A DNA stretch of 64,000 nucleotides from Anaerococcus obesiensis ph10 (GTDB lineage: Bacteria > Bacillota > Clostridia > Tissierellales > Peptoniphilaceae). The first letter of the stretch is position 1; every line of letters starts with the position of its first letter. This document shows, one piece after another, positions 8,565 to 15,906 of the stretch. A program made the position numbers and the translations under genes. The notes under the pieces are model-generated. The model ran no database searches and was not told the origin of the DNA. It saw nothing but the letters and a program-made list of their open reading frames with translations. The DNA lies in contig NZ_HE978531.1 of NCBI RefSeq assembly GCF_000311745.1, forward strand, positions 356,787 to 420,786, written 5' to 3'.

Positions 8565-10102
8565 ATGAATTTTAATCAAATTATTCTATCTGTCGCCTTC
8601 ATAATATTAGCTTTTTTTATAGGCTATCTTTGTAGAAAAAAATAGGTGAATCAAAAATTTCTTCTGCAGAAGAATTATCTGCAAGAATTATTGATGAAGC
8701 AAATAGAGATGCCGAATCTCTAAAGAAAGATGCGCTAATAAGTGCTAAAGATGAGATTTCTAAACGCAAAAAAGAAAGCGAGCAAGAAATTAGCAAAAAA
8801 AATAATGAACTTGCTACAAAAGAAGGTCATCTTTTAAAAAAGGAAGAGAGTCTAGACAAAAGATCCTTATTATTAGATAAGAAATCTGATGAAATCTCTA
8901 GTGACCAAAAAAAGTTAAAACAAAAAGAAGACAGAATTGAGAAACTTATCGAAGAACAAGAGTTGAAGTTACAAGATATTGCTGGGCTTACAACAAGTGA
9001 GGCCAAAGATATTTTACTTCAAAGCTTAAAGAATGATGTTGTTCATGAACAAGCTAAAATCATTAAAGAGTTTGAAGAAAAAACAAAAAATGAAAGTAAA
9101 AAATTAGCTTCAGAAATTCTAGCAACAACAATTCAAAGATATGCGGCTGATGAAGTAGCAGAAAGCACAGTTACAGTAGTATCATTGCCAAACGATGAAA
9201 TGAAAGGTCGCATAATTGGAAGAGAAGGTAGAAATATCAGAGCTTTTGAACAATTATCAGGAACAGATATGATAATTGATGACACACCAGAAGCTGTAGT
9301 AATATCTGCATTCGAACCAATCAGAAGAGAAATAGCTAAAGTAGCATTAGAAAGATTAATACTTGATGGAAGAATAAATCCTTCAAGAATCGAAGAAATG
9401 CTAATGAAAGCAGAAGATGAAGTTGAACAAAGAATAATTGAAGACGGACAAAAAGCAATTGAAGAAGTGGGAATACACAATCTTCATCCTCAACTTGTAA
9501 GACTTGTAGGAAAACTTAAATTTAGAACTTCTTATGGACAAAATGTTTTAAAACATTCCATAGAAGTTGCAAAAATTGCTGGAATGTTAGCTCAAGAACT
9601 AGGACTCGACGACAAGGATGCTAAAAGAGGAGGACTATTACATGATTTAGGAAAAGCTATAGATCATGAAGTAGAAGGAACTCATATATCAATAGGAGTC
9701 GAAGCTGCAAAAAAATATGGCGAAAACAAAAATGTAATTAATTGTATTGAATCCCATCACGGAGATGTAGAAGCTAATTGCATAGCTGCAATCCTAGTAC
9801 AAGCATCAGATACAATTTCAGCAGCAAGACCTGGAGCAAGGAGAGAAAGCTTAGAAAATTATATTAAAAGACTAGAAAACTTAGAAGAAATTGCTAATTC
9901 ATTTGATGGTATAGAAAAAACTTTCGCTGTTCAAGCAGGAAGAGAACTTAGGGTAATGATAAAACCTGAAAAAATATCGGACGATCAAATGGTTGTAATT
10001 GCTAGAGAGATTGCACAAAAAATCGAAAATGAATTAGAATATCCTGGTCAAATAAAAGTTAATGTAATTAGAGAATCAAAAGCAATAGAATATGCTAAAT
10101 AA
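8565..10102 (+). CDS. rny: Ribonuclease Y (single-base frameshift in the given sequence)
   Basis: Membrane-anchored endoribonuclease that initiates mRNA decay. The ATG at 8565, after CAGGAGGTGA, encodes a membrane helix ([21 protein letters not shown]) and hits a stop at 8643. The next frame is open without a start from that point: [20 protein letters not shown], a coiled coil, the KH domain ([17 protein letters not shown]), and the HD domain ([22 protein letters not shown]). The A run at 8636-8642 has seven A where eight are needed to join the two. The corrected protein is 512 residues, close to the 520 of B. subtilis. Read as one gene. Confidence 0.93.
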
Positions 10103-10110
10103 AATTTAAG

Positions 10111-10138
10111 GAGAGGAAAAATCATCCTCTCTTTTTTT
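10111..10138 (+). terminator. Rho-independent terminator of rny
   Basis: GAGAGGA (10111-10117) / TCCTCTC (10125-10131) with a 7-nt loop, followed by seven T. Confidence 0.9.
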
Positions 10139-10231
10139 GTGCTTTTTCAATGTTAACTATTTTGAAATAACATATAGATCATTAGTATTGATTATCAATT
10201 TTTACTAAAGATACATTTTTTTGTAGGAAAA

Positions 10232-10257
10232 TTGACATTTATATATATATATATAAT
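10232..10257 (+). promoter_or_regulatory. Promoter with TA-dinucleotide spacer before the secreted hydrolase gene
   Basis: Perfect -35 TTGACA (10232-10237) and perfect -10 TATAAT (10252-10257) are separated by only 14 bp. The spacer is TTT followed by an uninterrupted alternating AT tract that runs on into the -10 (seven AT units from 10241). One or two more TA units would give a 16- or 18-bp spacer. This is the layout of slippage-controlled promoters such as hif of Haemophilus influenzae. Confidence 0.6.
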
Positions 10258-10297
10258 GGAACTATGAGCGTACTTGCTAAGGAGGAATACAAAAAAA

Positions 10298-12169
10298 ATG
10301 AATCATAAGTATAAAAAATTTTTGTTGATTAATATTTTTTCACTATTATTTATTTCAGGATTTATTTGTGTAAAACCATCTTATGCAGACTCTGATATTG
10401 ATTTAAAATCAGAAAGTGAAAATTTTATATCAACAGAAAATAACACAGAAATTATAGATTCAAAATCTAATGACAATGAAATTAATTCTAATTTCTACAA
10501 TAGTGATGATAATTCTGAGAAAAAAATTGAAGATAATGTAAATATATCAAACAATGATTCTTCTAATATAGAAAAATCTAATGATAATCTTGATAATCCT
10601 TCTTCTAATAATAACTTAGAAAATAATGTAAATTCATCAACTAATGAAAATAAGGATAATTCTTCTAATTTAACAGAAAATATAGAATCTACTAACAAAG
10701 AAAGTTCTGTTAAAAAAACAATAATGAAATCTCCTGCAAAAAAAGATGGCGATTTTATTTGGACTGAAGATGGAAGATGTAGATATATTTATAAAGATGG
10801 TAGCCTTCCAAATGTTGGTTTTATAGAAAAAAATAATAACAAATATTTTACTTATGGAGACGGATATATTTACACCAATCAAATTATAACTTTCGGACCT
10901 AGAATAATGTATTTTATGGGTAATGATGGAAGAATGATGATTGGTAAATTCCAAGATAACTACAGTAAATGGAGATACACTAATGACGATGGTAATCTCA
11001 TAGATAGTAAAGGTTGGAAGACAAATAATCAAGGTAAACACTTTGCTCATGATAATGGTTACTTGTATACTAATCAATTTATTACCTTTGGACCTGAAAT
11101 CATGTATTTTATGGGTAATGATGGAAGAATGATTGTTGGTAAATTCCAAGATAATAGTAAAAAATGGAGATATACTAATGACGATGGTAACCTCATTAAC
11201 AGCAAGGGTTGGAAGATAAATAATCAAGGTAAACACTTTGCTTACGATAATGGTTACTTATATACTAATCAATTCATAACTTTTGGACCTAAAGTAATGT
11301 ATTTTATGGGTAATGATGGAAGAATGATTATTGGTAAATTTCAAGATAATAGTAATAGATGGAGATATACTAATGACGATGGCAACCTTATAGATAGTAA
11401 AGGTTGGAAGACAAATAATCAAGGTAAACACTTTGCCTATGGTAATGGTTACTTATATACTAATCAATTTATTACTTTTGGACCTAAAGTAATGTATTTT
11501 GTTGGTAATGATGGTCTTGTTAAAACTTCACAATTTACCTATATGAAAATTGCTACTTTCCATCCTGATTCTAATGGGTTAATAATTCAAGGTATTCAAA
11601 AAATCGGAAATTATTTTTACAATCATACTTATAGCGGAATATCAAAAGGTTATAAAGTTCTAGTCAATAATAATTTATATTCTTTTGATAATACAGGTAA
11701 AGGTTATTTAATTTCTACTAATTATACTCCCGTAAGGGATCTTGATTTAGCTATCGGATGGATGTATCAGGCAAAAGATTTTAACTATGAATATAGTATG
11801 GATTGGAAAAAAAGAAATCAGAAAGGATATGCCGATTGTTCATCAGCTGTTTATAGAGCTTTGAAACACGGTGGTTTTATTTCTAAAAATGTAGCTAACG
11901 GAAATACAGAAACATTGTTTGAACTTGGCAGGAGAGGTCAAATTCTAAAAGAAATATCAGAAAATGAAATTAGATACGGTGATATTTTTGTTGCTGGTAT
12001 ACCAGGCAAGTCATCAGGATCTGGTGGTCATACAGGTTTTATTTTAGATAAAAATACAATAATACACTGCAACTATCCAGATAGAGGAATATCAATCACT
12101 GAAAGAAAAGGTAAGATGGGCGATAGAAGATATCCAGTTAAATATTATAGATTGGTTGGAGCTATATAA
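10298..12169 (+). CDS. Secreted repeat protein with phage-type peptidoglycan hydrolase (Pal/Amidase_5-like) domain
   Basis: 623 residues. Residues 1-31 form a signal peptide (KKFLLINIFSLLFISGFICV, then PSYA-D). Residues ~32-145 are Ser/Asn/Asp/Glu-rich low complexity, probably a wall-spanning linker. Residues ~145-450 hold aromatic/Gly repeats (YTNDDGNL, GWKTNNQGKHFAY, NGYLYTNQFITFGP) of the cell-wall or glucan-binding kind, three of them nearly identical at 65 residues each. Residues ~481-623 match the pneumococcal phage Pal amidase fold: IGWMYQ, GYADCSSAVYRAL (Cys ~514), RYGDIFV, GSGGHTGFI (His ~578), IIHCNY. ATG 10298 follows AAGGAGG, 12 nt away. No holin or other phage gene is near, so it is likely an autolysin or bacteriolytic enzyme. 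No sortase motif is seen; anchoring would be by the repeats. Confidence 0.85.
   Translation: MNHKYKKFLLINIFSLLFISGFICVKPSYADSDIDLKSESENFISTENNTEIIDSKSNDNEINSNFYNSDDNSEKKIEDNVNISNNDSSNIEKSNDNLDNPSSNNNLENNVNSSTNENKDNSSNLTENIESTNKESSVKKTIMKSPAKKDGDFIWTEDGRCRYIYKDGSLPNVGFIEKNNNKYFTYGDGYIYTNQIITFGPRIMYFMGNDGRMMIGKFQDNYSKWRYTNDDGNLIDSKGWKTNNQGKHFAHDNGYLYTNQFITFGPEIMYFMGNDGRMIVGKFQDNSKKWRYTNDDGNLINSKGWKINNQGKHFAYDNGYLYTNQFITFGPKVMYFMGNDGRMIIGKFQDNSNRWRYTNDDGNLIDSKGWKTNNQGKHFAYGNGYLYTNQFITFGPKVMYFVGNDGLVKTSQFTYMKIATFHPDSNGLIIQGIQKIGNYFYNHTYSGISKGYKVLVNNNLYSFDNTGKGYLISTNYTPVRDLDLAIGWMYQAKDFNYEYSMDWKKRNQKGYADCSSAVYRALKHGGFISKNVANGNTETLFELGRRGQILKEISENEIRYGDIFVAGIPGKSSGSGGHTGFILDKNTIIHCNYPDRGISITERKGKMGDRRYPVKYYRLVGAI
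10921..11505 (+). repeat. Three in-frame 195-bp coding repeats
   Basis: Units start at 10921, 11116 and 11311, each beginning TAATGATGGAAGAATGAT, and a fourth diverged unit starts at 11506 (TAATGATGGTCTTGT). The period is exactly 195 bp (65 codons), and the units differ by only a few scattered bases, so copy number can change by recombination without loss of frame. Confidence 0.92.
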
Positions 12170-12190
12170 CTTCTAATAAAAATATCATAA

Positions 12191-12225
12191 GTGTATGCAA
12201 TTTAAATTTTGCATACGCTTTTTTT
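12191..12225 (+). terminator. Rho-independent terminator of the hydrolase gene
   Basis: GTGTATGCAA (12191-12200) pairs with TTGCATACGC (12209-12218), A+T loop, then seven T. Confidence 0.9.
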
Positions 12226-12480
12226 ATTAATATATATAATTACTTATACAATTTAAAAATTACCATATAGGGATTAATTGACAAAAAATATAAAATCGCT
12301 TAAAACGCAAAATACGACGTCTGATTTTTTAGAAATTTAATATATTTTTAAAATTTGTTGTAATGATTTATGAGTCAACTATAAAGCTGCTGTTTTTATT
12401 TATAATTTTATTTCCAAAAAGTTTTTTTGCTAAATATTTTAAACAAAAATATTATTAGTGGAGAGGTTTTTTGATTCTAA
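12226..12480. other. Gene-free A+T-rich interval before xer
   Basis: About 250 bases with no credible coding frame. A lone TTGACA at 12278 has no matching -10. GGAGAGG at 12460-12466 precedes a 15-residue TTG frame (12471-12518) that merely reads through the palindrome; I do not call it a gene. Nothing else is recognised. Confidence 0.5.
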
Positions 12481-12516
12481 AATTATTGCACAAAATTATT
12501 ATTTTGTGCAATAATT
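12481..12516. repeat. Perfect 36-bp palindrome next to the xer promoter
   Basis: Arms AATTATTGCACAAAAT (12481-12496) and its exact reverse complement (12501-12516) around TATT. The right arm ends inside the predicted -35. The core GCACAAAAT occurs again in direct orientation at 12551-12559, at the predicted transcription start. This suggests an operator with three half-sites. A T-rich stretch follows, so terminator activity is also possible. Confidence 0.7.
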
Positions 12517-12543
12517 GATATTTTTATTTTTTTCTGCTATAAT
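12515..12543 (+). promoter_or_regulatory. Predicted promoter of xer
   Basis: TTGATA (12515-12520), 17-bp spacer, TATAAT (12538-12543), preceded by TGC (extended -10). It overlaps the palindrome at the -35. Transcription start is predicted near 12550. Confidence 0.65.
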
Positions 12544-12575
12544 GATCTTAGCACAAAATATTTAGGAGTTTTTTT

Positions 12576-13571
12576 ATGACTAAAATAAAGTCCCCCTTAA
12601 TTTTAAAAGATTATCTTTCCTACTTAAAATCTATTAGAGCCTTATCCGAAAAAACTATTAGTGAATATCATTATGACCTTATTAATTTTATTTCTTTTCA
12701 AATATTAAGAAAGGTTTATTTTGATGATAAGGAAAAATTTGATTATGATTTAAAAAAATCAAATTTTGATTCTAATAAAATTTTCAATCAATCTTTTATT
12801 AATGATATTAATATTCAGGATATGTATTCTTATATATCTTATTTGGATAACGAATTAAACGATAACACTTCTACTAGGTCAAGAAAAATTTCTGCTTTAC
12901 GTTCTTTTTATAAATATTTACATCAAGAAATTGAAATTATCGATAATAATATAACAGAAAAATTAAGAAATCCAAAAATTCAAAAAAGACAACCTGTCTA
13001 CCTCACTTTGAGCGAAACAGAACACTTACTTGAAATTGTTAGTCAAGAAAAAAATGAATTTCTAAAAAATAGAGATATGGCTATAGTTTTCACTTTTTTA
13101 ACAACAGGCATGCGTCTTTCCGAACTTGTTAGTGTAGATTTAAAAGATATTAAAGATGATCATTTTTCAATTATTGGCAAGGGCAATAAAGAAAGAACTA
13201 TATATTTAACTAAAAATTGCATAGATTTAATTGAAAATTATATAAAGATTAGGAAAAAATATTTAAAAGATAAAAAAATCGACGCTTTGTTTATATCTAC
13301 TAGAAAACAAAGAATATCAAACAGGGCTGTTCAATCAACTGTTGAAAAATATTTAGAAAAAGCAGGTTTTGATACAAAAATCTATTCAACTCACAAACTA
13401 AGACATACAGCAGCAACTTTGATGTATAAGTATGGAAATGTGGATATAAGAGCTTTAAAAGACGTATTAGGACACGAAAGTGTATCAACCACTCAAATTT
13501 ACACCCACTTGGATGATGAAGATTTGAAAAAAGCAGTAAACAAAAATCCTTTATCAAATTTAAAAATATAA
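12576..13571 (+). CDS. Tyrosine recombinase, XerC/XerD type
   Basis: 331-residue DNA breaking-rejoining enzyme. An N-terminal SAM-like core-binding domain (~8-135, LKDYLSYLKSIRALSEKTI) carries a ~25-residue Lys/Asp/Asn-rich insertion (~45-70). The catalytic domain (~150-331) has TGMRLSEL (Arg), IGKGNKER (Lys), HKLRHTAATLM (His-x-x-Arg), LGHESVSTTQIYTHL (His and nucleophile Tyr). It resembles chromosomal Xer more than phage integrases, and no phage genes or att duplications are near. It stands alone between two terminators behind its own palindromic control region, so a role in dimer resolution or in a local inversion are both open. Confidence 0.9.
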   Translation: MTKIKSPLILKDYLSYLKSIRALSEKTISEYHYDLINFISFQILRKVYFDDKEKFDYDLKKSNFDSNKIFNQSFINDINIQDMYSYISYLDNELNDNTSTRSRKISALRSFYKYLHQEIEIIDNNITEKLRNPKIQKRQPVYLTLSETEHLLEIVSQEKNEFLKNRDMAIVFTFLTTGMRLSELVSVDLKDIKDDHFSIIGKGNKERTIYLTKNCIDLIENYIKIRKKYLKDKKIDALFISTRKQRISNRAVQSTVEKYLEKAGFDTKIYSTHKLRHTAATLMYKYGNVDIRALKDVLGHESVSTTQIYTHLDDEDLKKAVNKNPLSNLKI

Positions 13572-13622
13572 AAAAATTCTTATCTATTAATATTAATTTT
13601 TCAAAGTTAGAATTTATAAAAA

Positions 13623-13665
13623 AATACTCAATCAATAACTAATTCTTATTGGTTGAGTATTTTTT
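13623..13665. terminator. Bidirectional terminator between xer and ynbB
   Basis: AATACTCAATCAATAA (13623-13638) pairs with TTATTGGTTGAGTATT (13646-13661) with one G-T pair. Four further T follow on the + side and an A run precedes on the other, so it can serve both convergent genes. Confidence 0.85.
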
Positions 13666-13676
13666 AGTTTCATCAC

Positions 13677-14963
13677 TTATTTTATGGAATTTATATCTAA
13701 AATTTTATTATCCACAAATTTTTCTAATACCTTCATCAAGGCAAGTTTTCCGTGGTATTTATTTAATCCTCCTTGCAAATAAACTGTGTATGGTTTTCTC
13801 AAAGGACCATCGCAGGATAGTTCAGAAGTAGCTCCTTCTACAAAGCCTCCTGATGACATTATAACAGGGTCTTCATATCCAGGCATTTGGTCAGCTATTG
13901 GTGTTAAATTGGAATCTACACTACAAGATTCTTGGATTGCTTTTGCAAATAATTCTAATTTTTCGCTAGAATGTAATTTTATAGCTTGGACTATATCGCT
14001 TCTTGGATCATCTAATTTTGGGATTATTTCATACCCTAAATCATCAAAAACTTTCGCGAAAAGAAGAGCAACTTTTATAGACTCAATTGTAGTTTTGCTT
14101 GAAAAATATAAACCTTGCAAGACATTTCGATTCATTCCAAAACTTAATCCTTCATCTTTTCCAATTCCAGGTGCTGTAAGGGTATTTGCACAGTATTCAA
14201 TTAAATCTTTTTTTCCAGAAATATATCCGCCAGTTATTGCAATTCCACCACCAAGATTTTTAATTAAAGAGCCAGCAATTATATCTGCACCTATTTCTAT
14301 AGGTTCTTTGATTTCTGTGAATTCCCCATAACAATTATCTACAAAAATAATTACGTCTTTATTTATTTTTCGAATTTCAATAATAGCTTTTTCTATTTCA
14401 CTAATACTAAAAGCTCTCCTATTTGTATATCCTGTTGATCTTTGAATCATTACAAGCTTTGTTTTATCATCTAATTTCTCTTTTATTTTTTCATATTGGA
14501 TTTCTTGTTCATTTTTTAATTCTAATTTATCGTATTTAATTCCTTTTGAAAGCAAATTTCCTTTTTTATTTCCTTCAATTCCAATAACTTGTTGTAAAGT
14601 ATCATAAGGATCTCCATTTATTGATAAAATCTTATCTCCATAATTTAAAAGAGAAAATAAAACCAAAGAAATAGCATGAGTGCCGGATACTATATTTGGT
14701 CTTACAAGAGAATCTTCAGATTTAAAAATTGAAGAAAAAATATTTTCAACCACCTCTCTACCAATATCTGCATATCCATATCCTGTTGCAGAGTTAAAAT
14801 GAATAGCGGAAAGATTATTATCGCTAAAAGATTTTAAGACCTTTATTTGATTGTATTCACTTATCTTATCTAATTTTTTAAATTTATCTTCTAAATCTAG
14901 ATCTATTTTTTCAATATAATTTTCAATCTTTGTATCAATTCCATATAATTTATTGTAAATCAT
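13677..14963 (-). CDS. ynbB: PLP-dependent YnbB family protein (methionine gamma-lyase-like)
   Basis: 428-residue fold-type I PLP enzyme of the family once labelled aluminium-resistance protein. Visible features are ATGYGYADIGRE near the N-terminus, the cofactor loop VSGTHAISLVL (~95), VDNCYGEF, the presumed PLP lysine in GSLIKNLGGG (~238), and the family tail GFVEGATSELSCDGPLRKPY. Its substrate has not been settled in any organism I know of. In Firmicutes it commonly lies near miaA and hfq; here it directly follows miaA with a 14-base overlap and no hfq between. Confidence 0.88.
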   Translation of the reverse strand: MIYNKLYGIDTKIENYIEKIDLDLEDKFKKLDKISEYNQIKVLKSFSDNNLSAIHFNSATGYGYADIGREVVENIFSSIFKSEDSLVRPNIVSGTHAISLVLFSLLNYGDKILSINGDPYDTLQQVIGIEGNKKGNLLSKGIKYDKLELKNEQEIQYEKIKEKLDDKTKLVMIQRSTGYTNRRAFSISEIEKAIIEIRKINKDVIIFVDNCYGEFTEIKEPIEIGADIIAGSLIKNLGGGIAITGGYISGKKDLIEYCANTLTAPGIGKDEGLSFGMNRNVLQGLYFSSKTTIESIKVALLFAKVFDDLGYEIIPKLDDPRSDIVQAIKLHSSEKLELFAKAIQESCSVDSNLTPIADQMPGYEDPVIMSSGGFVEGATSELSCDGPLRKPYTVYLQGGLNKYHGKLALMKVLEKFVDNKILDINSIK

Positions 14964-15906
14964 AAGTCTCCTTTACAATTTTTTCCATATTTTCCAAGAT
15001 TTTTTCATCCATATCCTCATCCCTATAAATTAAATTAGAAAAATCATATTTTAAATATTTTTTCATCCATGTGATTTGCCTTTTGGCATATCGTCTTGTA
15101 TTTTTTTTAATTTCACTTCTTAGCTCATCATAAGAAATTTCATTTTCTTTATAAGTAAAAAATTCTTTATAACCTATAGCCTGTAATGACTTAGATAATG
15201 AACTTAGTTTATAGTTTTTAACTAGCTTATCAAATTCATTTTCTAATCCGTCATTAATCATTTGGTCAACTCTAAGATTGATTTTTTCATAAAGTTTTGA
15301 CCTATCCTTATAGTTTATAAAAAATAATATAGGATTTATATTTTTATTTAAATTTTTTAGACCTTTTCTTAATTCACTTGGTTTTTTTCCAGTTAATTTG
15401 TAAGTTTCAAAGGCTCTTATAATTCTTTGAGTTTCATTTGGATGATATTTTTTAGCTTCTATAGGATCAATTTCACAAAATTTTTCATACATATATTCAT
15501 TTCCATACATTTGAAAATCTTTTGTAAGCTTATCCCTTAAATTTTTATCTTTTTTATTTGTTCCATAATTCATATCAAATAAAATTGAATCAATATAAAA
15601 ACCCGTACCACCAGCCACAATAGGAATTTTATTTTTTGAATTGATTTCACTAATTAGATTTCTTGCCATATCCTTAAATTCTTGAACAGAATATTCTTCA
15701 TTAGGATATTTTATATCAAGCCCATAATGTTTTATGCCATCCGTTTCGATTTTTTTTATTTTGTTTGTTCCTATATACATATCTTTATAAATTTGTTGGC
15801 TGTCAGCAGAAATAATTTCTCCATCAAATTTTTTGGCAAGTTTTATAGCAAACTCACTTTTCCCACAAGCTGTAGGTCCTGTTACAATCAAAACTTTATC
15901 TATCAA
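14950..15906 (-). CDS. miaA: tRNA dimethylallyltransferase
   Basis: Adds the dimethylallyl group to A37 of tRNAs reading UNN codons. P-loop GPTACGKSE near the N-terminus, DSQQIYKDM, VAGGTGFYIDSIL, QRIIRAFE and the C-terminal RYAKRQITWMKK are all family motifs. The start is a choice: in-frame ATGs at 15933 and 15924 lie inside mutL, while TTG at 15906 has GGAG seven bases upstream and gives the normal ~9 residues before the P-loop. I prefer TTG. It overlaps mutL by 11 bases and ynbB by 14. Confidence 0.94.
   Translation of the reverse strand: MIDKVLIVTGPTACGKSEFAIKLAKKFDGEIISADSQQIYKDMYIGTNKIKKIETDGIKHYGLDIKYPNEEYSVQEFKDMARNLISEINSKNKIPIVAGGTGFYIDSILFDMNYGTNKKDKNLRDKLTKDFQMYGNEYMYEKFCEIDPIEAKKYHPNETQRIIRAFETYKLTGKKPSELRKGLKNLNKNINPILFFINYKDRSKLYEKINLRVDQMINDGLENEFDKLVKNYKLSSLSKSLQAIGYKEFFTYKENEISYDELRSEIKKNTRRYAKRQITWMKKYLKYDFSNLIYRDEDMDEKILENMEKIVKETYDLQ

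Noticed and set aside
10670-11236. 188-codon open frame antisense to the hydrolase repeats
   Set aside because: Its internal repetition is only the shadow of the 195-bp sense repeats; no start signals.
10921-11505. 195-bp repeats as a CRISPR-like array
   Set aside because: The units are continuous coding sequence without spacers.
10298-12169. Hydrolase gene as part of a prophage
   Set aside because: It has a signal peptide and its own promoter and terminator, and no holin, tail or phage integrase cluster is near; the Xer gene looks chromosomal.
12481-12516. Palindrome as the chromosomal dif site
   Set aside because: dif sites have two different 11-bp arms around a 6-bp centre; this is a perfect 16-bp-arm palindrome overlapping a -35 box.
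12471-12518. Possible 15-residue leader peptide (TTG start after GGAGAGG) before xer
   Set aside because: It merely translates the palindrome, lies upstream of the predicted promoter start and has no regulatory codon pattern.
13786-14331. 181-codon + strand frame inside ynbB
   Set aside because: Lies wholly opposite a well-conserved PLP enzyme and matches nothing.
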